Shown here piece by piece: positions 8,043 through 16,927 of a stretch of 42,293 bases of DNA. The notes beneath the pieces were generated by a model. That model did not search any database. It had not been told where the DNA came from and saw nothing but the letters and a program-made list of their open reading frames with translations. Both the position numbers and the translations under genes were made by a program. How positions within the stretch are numbered: position 1 is the first letter of the stretch; each line of letters begins with the position of its first letter. Source of the stretch: Oryzibacter oryziterrae (lineage in GTDB: Bacteria > Pseudomonadota > Alphaproteobacteria > Rhizobiales > Pleomorphomonadaceae); the NCBI RefSeq assembly GCF_021864535.1, contig NZ_JAKJIC010000029.1:1-42293 (forward strand). The letters run 5' to 3'.

Positions 8043-9167
8043 GTGCCAACATCTTTGAAACAACAGAAGACAGAACCCGCCATCTCGCTTCGCGGGATAT
8101 CGAAATCCTACGACGGGCGTGCCGTTCTCCACGATCTCTGGCTTGACGTCGAGCCTGGCGAGTTTCTGGCCATCGTCGGCCCGAGCGGTAGTGGCAAGAC
8201 AACCGTCATGCGCCTGATCGGTGGCTTCGAAGCACCAGAGCGCGGGCGCGTCTTCATCGCTGGCGAGGATGTCACCGCCCTGCCGGCCGAGCGGCGCAAG
8301 GTCAATACCGTCTTCCAGTCCTACGCGTTGTTTCCGCATCTGAGCGTGCTGGAGAATGTCGCCTATGGGCCACGCATGCAGGGCGCGTCGCGCCGTCAGC
8401 GGCAGGACAAGGCCCGGCAATTTCTGGACCTGGTCCGATTGCCCGATGCCGCCTTGCGGCGTCCGCAGGAACTGTCGGGCGGCATGCAGCAGCGTGTGGC
8501 ACTCGCCCGCGCGCTGGCCAACGACCCTACTGTGCTGCTGCTCGACGAGCCACTCGGGGCGCTGGACCGCAAGCTGCGCGATGAGATGCAACGCGAGTTG
8601 CGCCGGGTGCAGGCCGAACTTGGCGCCACCTTCATCTATGTCACCCACGATCAGGACGAAGCCTTCGGCATGGCCGATCGGCTGGCGGTGATGCGGGCCG
8701 GCCGCCTTGAGCAGGTCGGAACGCCGGGCGAGGTCTACGACGCCCCCGCCAATGCCTGGGTCGCGCTGTTTCTGGGCAGCGCCAATACCTTTCGGGCCCG
8801 CCTGGAGCGGCGCGCCACTCCCAACCTGCTTGCCGCTGACTTCGGGCCGATCACGGCTGGCTATGTGGCGGATGAACTCGGGGCCGGCGATCTGGCCCTG
8901 GTTGCCGTGCGCCCCGAAGCCACCACCTTCGAGCCTGTCGACCCGCAGGCTGCCCCAGCACCAAACCGGATCGCGGCACGCCTCGTCGATGTCGTCACCA
9001 TCGGCCCGTCGATCCGGCAGCGCGCCGTCACCTCCGGCGGCCAAGCCTTTGAATCCGTCACGCACCGCGACGGCGAGGCCTCCTTCGTGCCGGCGCTCGG
9101 TGATGCCGTGCACGTACGTTTCTCGCCGCAGGCCGTTCGAGCCTACCGGGACGAACCCACTCACTGA
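8043..9167 (+). CDS. Polyamine-type ABC transporter ATP-binding protein (PotA/PotG-like)
   Basis: An ABC ATPase of 374 aa with the C-terminal TOBE regulatory domain typical of spermidine/putrescine and related importers. Walker A GPSGSGKTT is at 46-54, followed by Q-loop VFQSYALFPH, signature LSGGMQQR, Walker B LLLDEPLGALD and switch His in YVTHDQDEA. The last 110 residues form the TOBE part (VRPEATTFEP, VHVRFSP). The start is uncertain: GTG 8043 is used here, with AAGG about ten bases ahead. TTG 8016, after AGGTGA, would add nine residues. It heads a rightward operon of binding protein, two permeases, aminotransferase and metallopeptidase. Confidence 0.9.
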   Translation: MPTSLKQQKTEPAISLRGISKSYDGRAVLHDLWLDVEPGEFLAIVGPSGSGKTTVMRLIGGFEAPERGRVFIAGEDVTALPAERRKVNTVFQSYALFPHLSVLENVAYGPRMQGASRRQRQDKARQFLDLVRLPDAALRRPQELSGGMQQRVALARALANDPTVLLLDEPLGALDRKLRDEMQRELRRVQAELGATFIYVTHDQDEAFGMADRLAVMRAGRLEQVGTPGEVYDAPANAWVALFLGSANTFRARLERRATPNLLAADFGPITAGYVADELGAGDLALVAVRPEATTFEPVDPQAAPAPNRIAARLVDVVTIGPSIRQRAVTSGGQAFESVTHRDGEASFVPALGDAVHVRFSPQAVRAYRDEPTH

Positions 9168-9200
9168 ACTTGCATCGCTTAATCTGAAAGGACCTTGTCG

Positions 9201-10313
9201 ATGACTGATAAAGCCGACTTCACCGCCTCCCGGCTCAACCGCCGGTCGGTTCTTGGTCTTCTGGGCGCGGCGCCGGCCGCTGCGGCACTGGCCGGCACCT
9301 TTGGGAACTCCACGCCCGCGAAGGCTGCAACAACCGGTCAGCTCAACATCTATAGTTGGCCGGACTATTTCTCCGCCGACACCCTGGCAGCCTATGCCAA
9401 GAAGACCGGCGTGACGCCGGTTATCACCACCTATGATTCCAACGAGACGCTGTTTGCCAAGCTGAACAGCCCGGCTGGGGCCGGCTTCGACATCGTCATC
9501 CCCTCGTCGAGCTGGATCGCGCAGTTGGCGGGCAAAGGCCTTCTGGCCGAACTCGATCATTCGCGCCTCAACCTCGCCTCTCTCGATCAAGACCTGCTCG
9601 ACCGCGACTATGATCCCGGCAACAAATACTCGATCCCGAAGGATTGGGGTCTGCTCGGCGTGGTCTACGATCCCGAAGCAGTGGGCGGCGAAATCAAGAC
9701 CTGGGAGGATTTCTTCAAGGCCGGCGAGCTGCCCAATGTGTCGGGCAAGGTGCGACTGTCGGATTCCGGCTGGGAGACCATCGGTCCTGCGCTCTGGCTT
9801 GAGGGCAAGAACTGGAACACCGCAACGTCCGATGAGATCAAGGCCGCCGCCGAACGGGTCAAGGCCTTTGCCAAGCACGTGAAGTCCTTCTCCAGCCTCG
9901 ATCCGAACACCGTCGCCAACGGTTCGATCGTGCTAGCCGAGACCAACCAGGGCACCGCCCGGGCCGCCATCGGCCTCAATCCCAAGCTCAAGTGGGCCGT
10001 GCCAGGGCCCTTCAGCGAGTTGTGGGTGGACAATTACGCTATCGCCAAGAATGCGGCGAATGTCGATCAGGCCTATGACTTCCTGTCCTTCGTCCTGCAG
10101 CCCGACATCCAGCTTCTCGAAACCAAATACATCGGTTTCCCGGCTGCCGTCGCCGGTCTGCGCGAGAAGGTTGGCGTGGATACGCCCAACGCCGACCTGA
10201 TCTTCGGCGGCAAGGATCTGGACTTCAAGAAGCTGACCTCCTTCGTCGTCAATCCGGACACGATCGACGCCTATCTTCAGGCCCAGAATGAAATCCAGGC
10301 GGCGGCTGGCTGA
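9201..10313 (+). CDS. Polyamine-type ABC transporter substrate-binding protein (PotD/PotF-like)
   Basis: A 370-aa periplasmic binding protein of the spermidine/putrescine family. The N-terminus has a twin-arginine-like signal (NRRSVLGLLG) with an Ala-rich hydrophobic stretch, so export may be Tat-dependent. The mature protein starts near QLNIYSWPDYF, and TYDSNETLFAKL, GFDIVIPSS and DWGLLGVVYDP align with PotD elements around the ligand. Polyamine-specific acidic and aromatic residues cannot be fully confirmed by eye, so the ligand may be a different amine or compatible solute. ATG 9201 follows GAAAGGA. It lies between the ATPase gene and two permease genes in a complete importer operon. Confidence 0.88.
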   Translation: MTDKADFTASRLNRRSVLGLLGAAPAAAALAGTFGNSTPAKAATTGQLNIYSWPDYFSADTLAAYAKKTGVTPVITTYDSNETLFAKLNSPAGAGFDIVIPSSSWIAQLAGKGLLAELDHSRLNLASLDQDLLDRDYDPGNKYSIPKDWGLLGVVYDPEAVGGEIKTWEDFFKAGELPNVSGKVRLSDSGWETIGPALWLEGKNWNTATSDEIKAAAERVKAFAKHVKSFSSLDPNTVANGSIVLAETNQGTARAAIGLNPKLKWAVPGPFSELWVDNYAIAKNAANVDQAYDFLSFVLQPDIQLLETKYIGFPAAVAGLREKVGVDTPNADLIFGGKDLDFKKLTSFVVNPDTIDAYLQAQNEIQAAAG

Positions 10314-10315
10314 CG

Positions 10316-11245
10316 GTGAGCGACAGACTGCAGGACCTGACAAGCACAAACACGGCCTCCGGCGACAACCTGTCTGCCGGAGGCCGAGTGCCGTCCATTG
10401 TGACTCACCGTCTGACCGACCATGTGTTGGCGGCCGTTCCGACCATTTGGCTGGCGCTGTTCTTCCTCGCGCCGCTCGGTGTCACTGTCGCCTTTTCCTT
10501 CGGGCGTTCCACCTTTGGCGGCGTGGTGTTCGACCTCACTCTGGACAATTACCGCAACGCGCTTTCCGGATTCTATGGCGCCACCTTCGTGCGCACGCTG
10601 CTGTTTGCCGCCAGTGCGTCGGCCCTGTGCATCGCGGTGGCCTATCCGGTGGCCTATTTTCTCGCCCGGCGAACCCGGCGGCGGCGAGGGCTGGCGGCAG
10701 GACTCATCCTCGTGCCCTATTTCTCCAGCTTCCTGATCCGCGTCATGGCCCTTCACATGCTGCTGTCGCGCGATGGTCTTGTGGAGCATGTGCTCAACAC
10801 GCTGTGGCTCCACAGTGGCCCCCTCGACATCCTCGACAGCCAGACCGCCGTGTTCATCGGCATCGTCTATGCCTATCTGCCCATCACCATCGTACCGCTC
10901 TATGTGGTGCTCGATCGCATCCCGCAGCCGCTTCTGGAAGCGAGCCGCGACCTCGGCGCCTCCCGCTTCAAGACCTTCGTCTTCGTCACCCTGCCGCTCA
11001 GCCGTCCCGGTATCGCCACCTCGGTGCTGCTGACCGCCGTGCCCATGCTGGGGGAGATGGTGATCCCCAGGTTGCTCGGCGGCAGCAAAGGCGTTCTGCT
11101 CGGGCAAGTGCTGTCCGCACAATATCTGCAGTCGCAGAACTATCCGCTGGGCTCCGCCATGGCGGTGCTGATCCTGATCACCATCGCCCTGATCGTGACT
11201 GCCCTGGCGCGTGTGACCAAGGGATTTTCGGAGGTCGGCCCATGA
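10316..11245 (+). CDS. Polyamine-type ABC transporter permease 1 (PotB/PotH-like)
   Basis: A 309-aa inner-membrane permease with about six helices. The start is GTG at 10316, only two bases after the binding-protein stop. The cytoplasmic EAA loop reads EASRDLGASRFKTFVFVTLPLSRPG (about residues 211-235), the docking site for the ATPase. An unusually long polar N-terminus of about 40 residues precedes the first helix. Its stop overlaps the start of the second permease gene (ATGA), so the two subunits should be made in equal amounts. Confidence 0.9.
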   Translation: MSDRLQDLTSTNTASGDNLSAGGRVPSIVTHRLTDHVLAAVPTIWLALFFLAPLGVTVAFSFGRSTFGGVVFDLTLDNYRNALSGFYGATFVRTLLFAASASALCIAVAYPVAYFLARRTRRRRGLAAGLILVPYFSSFLIRVMALHMLLSRDGLVEHVLNTLWLHSGPLDILDSQTAVFIGIVYAYLPITIVPLYVVLDRIPQPLLEASRDLGASRFKTFVFVTLPLSRPGIATSVLLTAVPMLGEMVIPRLLGGSKGVLLGQVLSAQYLQSQNYPLGSAMAVLILITIALIVTALARVTKGFSEVGP

Positions 11246-12099
11246 GCGCCGCTGCTGCCTTCCACCGCAGTCTCGGCAAGCGCCTCGTTGACGCCGGTCT
11301 GAGCCTGTGGTTCGTCGCCGCCCTCGTCTTTCTCTACGCGCCGATCTTCGCGGCTATCGTCTACGCCTTCAACTTAGGTGTGGTGAACAAGCAGACGGCG
11401 GTGATCACGGGCTGGACGCTGCAATGGTTTCCGGCGGCCTGGAACGATCTGTCGCTGCGCCGCGCCGTTCAGGCGAGCCTCGTCGTCTCCTTCTGGTCGG
11501 CCCTAATCTCCGTGGCAATCGGTTCGGCGCTTGGCTATGCCATGGTCCGCCATCCCCAGCGGGCCGTGCGCCGCTTCCTGTCGGCTCTCACCTATACCCT
11601 GCTGATCGTGCCAGAAACCGTGATCGGCGTGTCGCTGCTGATGACCTATGCGGTCAGTGGCGTTCCGCTCGGCATGGCCAGCCTGATCGCCGGCATCACC
11701 CCCATGGCCATCGCGGTGGTGGCGCTGATCGTGCGGGCGCGGGTTCTGACGCTGGATCGCCGCATCGAGGAGGCCGCGGCAGATCTTGGCAGCACGAGGC
11801 TGAAGACGATCCGCTTCATCATCCTGCCGCAGATCCTGCCGGCCGTGATGGCCGGCGCCGTGATGGCCTATACCTTCTCCTTCGACAATCTGGTGGTGTC
11901 GGCCTTCCTCACGACCCCTCAGGTCAACACGCTTCCAGTCTTTCTGTATGGCAGCCTGCAATATGGGCCGTCGCCCGCCGTCTATGCCGCCGCGGCCACG
12001 GTCTTTCTGTTCACGTTGCTGATGCTGGCCCTGGCCGCGCAGATCCACCGCTGGGCCCGGCGTTCCACCCTTCCCCGCTCCGACGAACCACAGAGGTAA
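11242..12099 (+). CDS. Polyamine-type ABC transporter permease 2 (PotC/PotI-like)
   Basis: A 285-aa permease and partner of the preceding subunit. The first helix lies near residues 20-45 (LWFVAALVFLYAPIFAAIVYAF) and the EAA loop reads EEAAADLGSTRLKTIRFIILPQILP. The FDNLVVSAFLTTP segment after the loop is typical of PotC-type permeases. The start codon overlaps the previous stop by four bases. Only one base separates its stop from the aminotransferase start, which ties import to the enzymes downstream. Confidence 0.9.
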   Translation: MSAAAAFHRSLGKRLVDAGLSLWFVAALVFLYAPIFAAIVYAFNLGVVNKQTAVITGWTLQWFPAAWNDLSLRRAVQASLVVSFWSALISVAIGSALGYAMVRHPQRAVRRFLSALTYTLLIVPETVIGVSLLMTYAVSGVPLGMASLIAGITPMAIAVVALIVRARVLTLDRRIEEAAADLGSTRLKTIRFIILPQILPAVMAGAVMAYTFSFDNLVVSAFLTTPQVNTLPVFLYGSLQYGPSPAVYAAAATVFLFTLLMLALAAQIHRWARRSTLPRSDEPQR

Positions 12100-12100
12100 C

Positions 12101-13207
12101 ATGGCGCCGCTGCCCCCCTCCGCGCTGCTCGACCTTCCGCTCTTTCCCGCCGCGCGCTATGCCGAAATCGCCGATCGGATCGGCCGGCTGCTGGCAACCA
12201 CCGCCGACGTGCTGCCGATCCAGGCCGAGGCGGTTCTGGCGCTGGAAGCGATCGCTGCCAGTGTCGCGCGTCCCGGGCTCAAGGCGGTCAATGTCGTCAC
12301 CAGCCCCTATGGGCTCGGCTTCGGCGCCTGGCTTCGGCGCGGCGGGGTCGAGGTGACGGACGTGGTCGCCGATGCAGGACAGCCAGTCACGATCGACGCG
12401 GTCCGTCAGGCCCTCGCGGCCACGCCCGACGCCGATCTGCTGGCGCTGGTCCATGGCGAGGCGGCCAATGGCGCGCTCAACCCGCTGGAGGAAATCGTGG
12501 GACTTGCCAAGGCGCGCGACCTGCTGGTCATCGTCGACGCGGTGGCCTCCGTCGGGGCGCATCCGCTGCCGATCGACGAGTTGGGACTCGACATCGTCGC
12601 GCTCGGTCCACAGAAGGCGCTGGCGGGTCCGACAGGCCTTTCAGCGGTGACGGTCAGTGCCCGCGCCTGGCGCCACATCGCGCAAACGCCCCAGCCAGCC
12701 CCATCGATCCTGTCCTTGGCCGATCTCAAGCAAAACTGGCTCGACAAGGGCCGGGGTGCCCTGCCCGGCACGCCGCCTCCTCTCGAGTTCTGGGCGCTCG
12801 ATGCTGCCCTGGCTCGGGTCGAGGCCGAGGGATTCGCGTCCCTGATCGCCCGGCATCAGCAGGCGACGGCGGCGACACGCTCCGCCGTGCGGGCTCTGGG
12901 GGCTACGTTGTGGATCACCAACGACCGGTCGGCCTCGGCGCTGGTCACCTCGGTCACGGTTCCGCCTGCGATCGACGCGGAGGCGCTGATCGCCGCCGCC
13001 GCGGAATTCGGCGTCACGCTCGGGCGCGGCTTCGGCTCGATCGAGGGCCATCTGGTCCGTCTCGACCATAGCGGCCAGCGGGCGACCTTGCCGACCGTGC
13101 TGGCCAATGTCGTCGGCCTGGGCGTAGCCTTGCAACGGCTTGGGCAGACGGTGAATATCGGCGCTGCCGCCGAGGCGGTGGTCCGCGCTTACGCCGCGTC
13201 CGCGTAA
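12101..13207 (+). CDS. Class V aminotransferase (alanine-glyoxylate aminotransferase-like, PLP)
   Basis: A 368-aa fold-type I PLP enzyme of class V, the family of serine/alanine-glyoxylate aminotransferases and related lyases. The cofactor lysine is K172 in GPQKALAGPTG. VDAVAS (D146) supplies the Asp that contacts the pyridine nitrogen. VHGEAANG (118-124) replaces the usual HxETSTG motif and lacks its Ser/Thr, which is a notable change. The C-terminal domain ends in GFGSIEGHLVRLDHSG. It probably moves an amino group or cleaves a C-N or C-S bond in the compound brought in by the neighbouring importer. It follows the permease by one base and precedes a metallopeptidase gene. Confidence 0.82.
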   Translation: MAPLPPSALLDLPLFPAARYAEIADRIGRLLATTADVLPIQAEAVLALEAIAASVARPGLKAVNVVTSPYGLGFGAWLRRGGVEVTDVVADAGQPVTIDAVRQALAATPDADLLALVHGEAANGALNPLEEIVGLAKARDLLVIVDAVASVGAHPLPIDELGLDIVALGPQKALAGPTGLSAVTVSARAWRHIAQTPQPAPSILSLADLKQNWLDKGRGALPGTPPPLEFWALDAALARVEAEGFASLIARHQQATAATRSAVRALGATLWITNDRSASALVTSVTVPPAIDAEALIAAAAEFGVTLGRGFGSIEGHLVRLDHSGQRATLPTVLANVVGLGVALQRLGQTVNIGAAAEAVVRAYAASA

Positions 13208-13230
13208 CCTCTCCTTTGGCAAAGGCACGG

Positions 13231-14412
13231 ATGATGTTCTCACTTGACGCCGCCCAGGCCTTCATGGCGCGCGAAGGCATCGACGCCTGGTTGCTCCATG
13301 ATTATCGCGGCAGCAACCCGTTCTTCTGGGCGGTTCTTGGCGAGTCCAAGGCGCCGACGCGGCGCGCCTTTCTGGTTCTGCCGCGATCAGGGCGCCCGCT
13401 GCTGCTCATTCACACCATCGACCAGATGTTCTTCATCGATGTAGACCACGACAAGCGAATCTATCGCAGCTGGGTGGAGATGGAGGCCAGTCTGCGCGAC
13501 GTGCTTGGACCCGCCGCACGCGTTGCCGTGGACTATTCGCCCGGTGGAGCGGTGCCGGCCGCTTCCTTCATCGACGGCGGCACCTTGGATTGGCTGCGCG
13601 CCAGCGGCTATGACCTCGTCACCTCGGCTGATCTGTTTCAGGTTTCGGCCACGGCCTGGGATGACCATGCCATCGCCTCGCATCACCAGGCCTGTCGCCA
13701 TGTGGCCCAGATCAAGGACGACGCCTTCGATCTGGTCCGGCAGTCGATCGCGCGCGGGGAGACAATCACCGAATATGAGGTCCAGCAGTTCATCACCGGC
13801 GAGTTCTCCCGCCTCGGGCTCGAGACCGAAGGACAGCCTGTCGTTCAGGTGAACGGCCATTCGGGCACGCCGCATTACGAGCCGCGCCCCAACGACACCG
13901 CGTCCATCGGACCGGGCGACTGGCTGCTGATCGATTTCTGGGCGCGCCTGCCCGGTGAACGCAATGTCTATTCCGATATCGCCTGGGGCGCCTATGCCGG
14001 ACAGACGATCCCGCCCCGCTTGCAGTCGGTGTTCGGCATCGTGCGCGCCGCCCGTGACGCCGCTCTGCAGGCCCTCCTCGCCGCCTGGGCGGCGGGAGAC
14101 GTGCTGGAGGGCTGGCAAGTGGACGACGTCGCACGCGGCGTCATCGCAGCGGCGGGTTACGCCGATCGCTTCCACCACCGCACCGGCCACAGCATGGGCC
14201 CCGGCAAGCGCCTGCACGCCCTCGGCGTCAACCTCGACAATCTCGAAACGCACGACACCCGCCGCATTCTGCCGCGCACGGGCTTCTCGATCGAACCGGC
14301 GATCTACCTGCCCGAGTTTGGCGTTCGGCTGGAAATCAACGTCTACCTCGATCCCCGCCTTGGCCCCTCCGTCACCACCCCGATCCAGACCGAGATCGTC
14401 CGACTGGCCTGA
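13231..14412 (+). CDS. M24-family metallopeptidase (Xaa-Pro peptidase/creatinase-like)
   Basis: A 393-aa protein with a creatinase-like N-terminal domain and a pita-bread C-terminal domain. All five dinuclear metal ligands are visible: D235 (LLIDFWA), D249 (YSDIA), H320 (TGHSMG), E355 (SIEPAIY) and E368 (LEINVYL). The enzyme should therefore be active as a peptidase, dipeptidase or amidohydrolase. Related M24 proteins also act on creatine, ectoine and DMSP, so a peptide substrate is not certain. ATG 13231 is chosen; a TTG 15 nt upstream is possible, as is the adjacent ATG 13234. It is the last gene of the polyamine-type operon. The operon as a whole implies import, hydrolysis and deamination of an amide or dipeptide-like compound (inference). 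Confidence 0.85.
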   Translation: MMFSLDAAQAFMAREGIDAWLLHDYRGSNPFFWAVLGESKAPTRRAFLVLPRSGRPLLLIHTIDQMFFIDVDHDKRIYRSWVEMEASLRDVLGPAARVAVDYSPGGAVPAASFIDGGTLDWLRASGYDLVTSADLFQVSATAWDDHAIASHHQACRHVAQIKDDAFDLVRQSIARGETITEYEVQQFITGEFSRLGLETEGQPVVQVNGHSGTPHYEPRPNDTASIGPGDWLLIDFWARLPGERNVYSDIAWGAYAGQTIPPRLQSVFGIVRAARDAALQALLAAWAAGDVLEGWQVDDVARGVIAAAGYADRFHHRTGHSMGPGKRLHALGVNLDNLETHDTRRILPRTGFSIEPAIYLPEFGVRLEINVYLDPRLGPSVTTPIQTEIVRLA

Positions 14413-14460
14413 CCGGGGATGAATCCCGCATCTCCGAAGTGCCAAGGATGCACCTCCTTC

Positions 14461-14571
14461 CGGCTGCGTCGGGATGACGATGGCAGGCAACATGGCGAGT
14501 GTGATCACAAGCACCTTCGAGGCCTCGCCTGTGCCGAACCAGATGATTGCCAGTGGCAGATGGGCCAGTGC
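14461..14571 (-). pseudogene. Fragment of a TauC/SsuC-type ABC permease gene
   Basis: On the minus strand this reads LAHLPLAIIWFGTGEASKVLVITLAMLPAIV, which matches the EAA-loop region of the intact tauC gene at about 35038-35150. In DNA, 14473-14571 aligns without gaps to 35052-35150 with about a dozen mismatches by eye. A one-base length difference just beyond breaks the frame. No start, membrane helices or ATPase partner are nearby, so it is a dead piece. The 14413-14701 interval between the metallopeptidase and hydrogenase clusters holds nothing else I recognise. It may derive from another tauC-like gene rather than from the copy in this window. Confidence 0.8.
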
Positions 14572-14701
14572 CGCGGCGCGCGAGATTGAGGACGTCGGAA
14601 GGATCTGCCAAGCAGCGAACAGCCCAGCGTATCGTAGCCCCATTGGAGCGGTTTTCGAGCTACGGGTCGGTCAGCCAGGGCGACGTCCATATCAGTTCGC
14701 C

Positions 14702-14914
14702 CTACCCCGACATTTGATCGAACAAGGCCCACAGCTCTTCGGCCTCGGTTGCCGTGGTCTTGCGCAGGGCGCGACCGAGATGCACCAGCACCCAGTCGCC
14801 GACCTCCACGGCCTCGACGAGTGCCAGATCGATTTCGCGCCGGGCGCCGCGAGCCGACCCAATCGCTTGGGTCGGGCCGATTTCCGAGATCATCATGGGT
14901 ATCGCGATGCACAT
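14702..14914 (-). CDS. hypC: Hydrogenase maturation chaperone HypC/HupF family
   Basis: A 70-aa protein beginning MCIAIPMMI; the N-terminal Met-Cys is the hallmark of HypC/HupF, whose Cys2 carries the Fe(CN)2CO intermediate to the large subunit. Further family features are the small beta-barrel with VEVGDWVLVHLGRALRK (about residues 37-53) and an acidic C-terminus EAEELWALFDQM. ATG 14914 is set by the required MC start and a GGAGG about a dozen bases ahead; the frame is open for 25 more codons upstream, without homology. It is the last gene of the hydrogenase operon. The other Hyp proteins (HypA, B, D, E, F) are not in the window. Confidence 0.88.
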   Translation of the reverse strand: MCIAIPMMISEIGPTQAIGSARGARREIDLALVEAVEVGDWVLVHLGRALRKTTATEAEELWALFDQMSG

Positions 14915-14960
14915 GGACCTGCTCGCCTCCGGCGCCTCTCCCGGGATAGAAATAGTGACG

Positions 14961-16859
14961 TCAGACCAGTCGTCCGAGATGGCTGACATCCACCGTCACC
15001 AGGGGCTGCCCTTCCGGATCCAGAACATGGACGGCGCAGCCGATGCAGGGATCGAAGCTGTGGATGGTCCGCAGCACCTCCAGCGGCTTGTCGAGAGCCG
15101 CCAGCTTGTGCCCGACCAGCGATTGCTCGTAAGGCCCCGGAGCGCCTGCCCCGTCGCGCGGTCCGGCATTCCATTGGCTGGCAACGACGCATTGGTAATG
15201 GTCGATCATGCCGGTGGTTCGGTTGATCTTGATCCAATGGCCGAGCGCCCCGCGCGGTGCCTCCGTGAAGCCGAAGCCCACCTTGTCGGGCAAGGTCGAG
15301 GGACTTGCGAGGACCGTGAAGGCCTTGGGGTTGAAGTATTTGCCGGAGCGATTGGCATAGAAGAGCGGGTACCAGCCGGCATAGGCCGGGATGCTCCAGT
15401 TGCTGATGGCGGCGCGTCCCGCCATCTGGTCAGCGATGATCTTGGTTTCGAGCATGCGCGAGAAGATGCGCCCGAGCGTCGAGTTCAGTTTCGCGAAAGG
15501 CAGGGCGAGCCCGCCGTTGGCGGCCGTGCCGCACCAGTAGGTGTCGACATACTTGCGCACCAGGCGATCGGTAGCCAGCGTGTTGCGGGCATACATGGTC
15601 AGGATATGGGCGAGAGGCCCGACCTCCATGGGCTTGCCGTCATAACGCGGCGACTTGATCCAGGAGTAGCGGTCCGCTTCGTCCAGCATGTAGTCGGGCT
15701 GGTCGGGTTGCGGGCCGGTGTATTGCAGCGTCGTCGTGCTCACCGAGGGATGCAGCGCAGCCGTCGATCCGCCATACCAGGCATGGGCGACGTTCTCGGT
15801 CACCTTGGCCTGGTCGAATGGCATCAAGCGCTTGAGATCATTGGCCCAGATCACGCCCTGCGGAAACAGGTAGCCCGCCGGATAGTCGATGGCGCCGTCG
15901 ACCATTTCCGTCCGGACCAGTGCGGGATCGGGAAACTCGCCGTAGGACAGGAAGTTTCCCGCCGTCGCGCCGAAATCGGCCCAGTTCTTGTAGCCGCGCG
16001 CCACCAGCAGCACATCCGGCAGATAGACCTGATCGACAAAGCTCTTCATCCGGTCGAGCGCCGCCTTGACTGCCGCGAGGCCGGCAGTGTTGAGCGAGGT
16101 TCCGCCATTGTCCTCGCTGACGGCACCGGTATTTGCCGAAAGCGTGCACGGCATACCACCCACCACCAGGCTGGGATGAGGATCCTTGCCGCCAAAGACC
16201 GTGTGCAACTTGACGATCTCACGGGCCCAGCCGAGGGCCTCGAGATAGTGGCTCGTGAGCAGCAGGTTCTGTTCCGGCGTCAGCTTGTAGGCCACGTGGC
16301 CCCAGTAGCCATTGGCGAACAACCCCAGTTGCCCCCGATTGACAAGGCCGGTCTTGAGCTTGTTGATCTGCGCCTGAAAATAGGCTGCATCCGGCAGCAA
16401 GCCGTTGTTGGGCTTGTAGTTGGGATTGTTCTTCTTGGCGAGCGTCGCCGTGGCGGTCGGATCGGCGCTCAGTGCGCTCACGATGTCGACCCAGTCGAGC
16501 GCGTGCAGATGGTAGAAGTGCATGACGTGATCATGCACGAACTGACCACCGATCATCATGTTGCGGATATAGTCGGCATTCTTGGGCACCTTGACGTTGA
16601 TCGCGTTCTCCACCGCCCTGACGGAGGTCAGTCCGTGAACCACCGTGCAGACACCGCAGATGCGCTGCGTGAACGACCAGGCGTCGCGCGGATCGCGTCC
16701 CTGCAGGATGCGCTCAATGCCGCGCACCATGGTGCTGGAGCTCAGCGCCGGCTTGGAAATTGTCCCGCCGCCGTGCCCATCCGGATCGGCATAAGCCTGG
16801 ATGCGCAGGTGGCCTTCGATGCGGGTGACCGGGTCGATGATGATGTTGGCGATAGTCAT
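14961..16859 (-). CDS. hupL: [NiFe] hydrogenase large subunit, group 1 uptake type
   Basis: The 632-aa catalytic subunit of a group-1 uptake hydrogenase, which oxidises H2 in the periplasm. The active-site cysteines are in RICGVC (C68, C71; H75 follows) and DPCIGCAVH (C605, C608, H611). The 21 residues after H611 are the peptide removed by the maturation protease once nickel is inserted. IDPVTRIEGHLRI at the N-terminus is the usual start of the family. ATG 16859 follows AAGGGA. It is encoded after the small subunit, with about 70 nt between them, and before hypC. Length and motifs are normal; nothing suggests inactivation. Confidence 0.97.
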   Translation of the reverse strand: MTIANIIIDPVTRIEGHLRIQAYADPDGHGGGTISKPALSSSTMVRGIERILQGRDPRDAWSFTQRICGVCTVVHGLTSVRAVENAINVKVPKNADYIRNMMIGGQFVHDHVMHFYHLHALDWVDIVSALSADPTATATLAKKNNPNYKPNNGLLPDAAYFQAQINKLKTGLVNRGQLGLFANGYWGHVAYKLTPEQNLLLTSHYLEALGWAREIVKLHTVFGGKDPHPSLVVGGMPCTLSANTGAVSEDNGGTSLNTAGLAAVKAALDRMKSFVDQVYLPDVLLVARGYKNWADFGATAGNFLSYGEFPDPALVRTEMVDGAIDYPAGYLFPQGVIWANDLKRLMPFDQAKVTENVAHAWYGGSTAALHPSVSTTTLQYTGPQPDQPDYMLDEADRYSWIKSPRYDGKPMEVGPLAHILTMYARNTLATDRLVRKYVDTYWCGTAANGGLALPFAKLNSTLGRIFSRMLETKIIADQMAGRAAISNWSIPAYAGWYPLFYANRSGKYFNPKAFTVLASPSTLPDKVGFGFTEAPRGALGHWIKINRTTGMIDHYQCVVASQWNAGPRDGAGAPGPYEQSLVGHKLAALDKPLEVLRTIHSFDPCIGCAVHVLDPEGQPLVTVDVSHLGRLV

Positions 16860-16927
16860 CGCAGAAATCCCTTGGATCTGGCGCCACGGGGTGCCCGTGC
16901 TGGCAGCCGAAAGTGAAGACAGGAAGA

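Noticed and set aside
7998-9878. 626-codon open frame on the minus strand
   Set aside because: Antisense to the polyamine-type ATPase and binding-protein genes, with no protein-family pattern.
14754-16916. 720-codon open frame on the plus strand
   Set aside because: It lies antisense to the hydrogenase large-subunit gene, which has clear active-site motifs; the frame is a by-product of high GC content.
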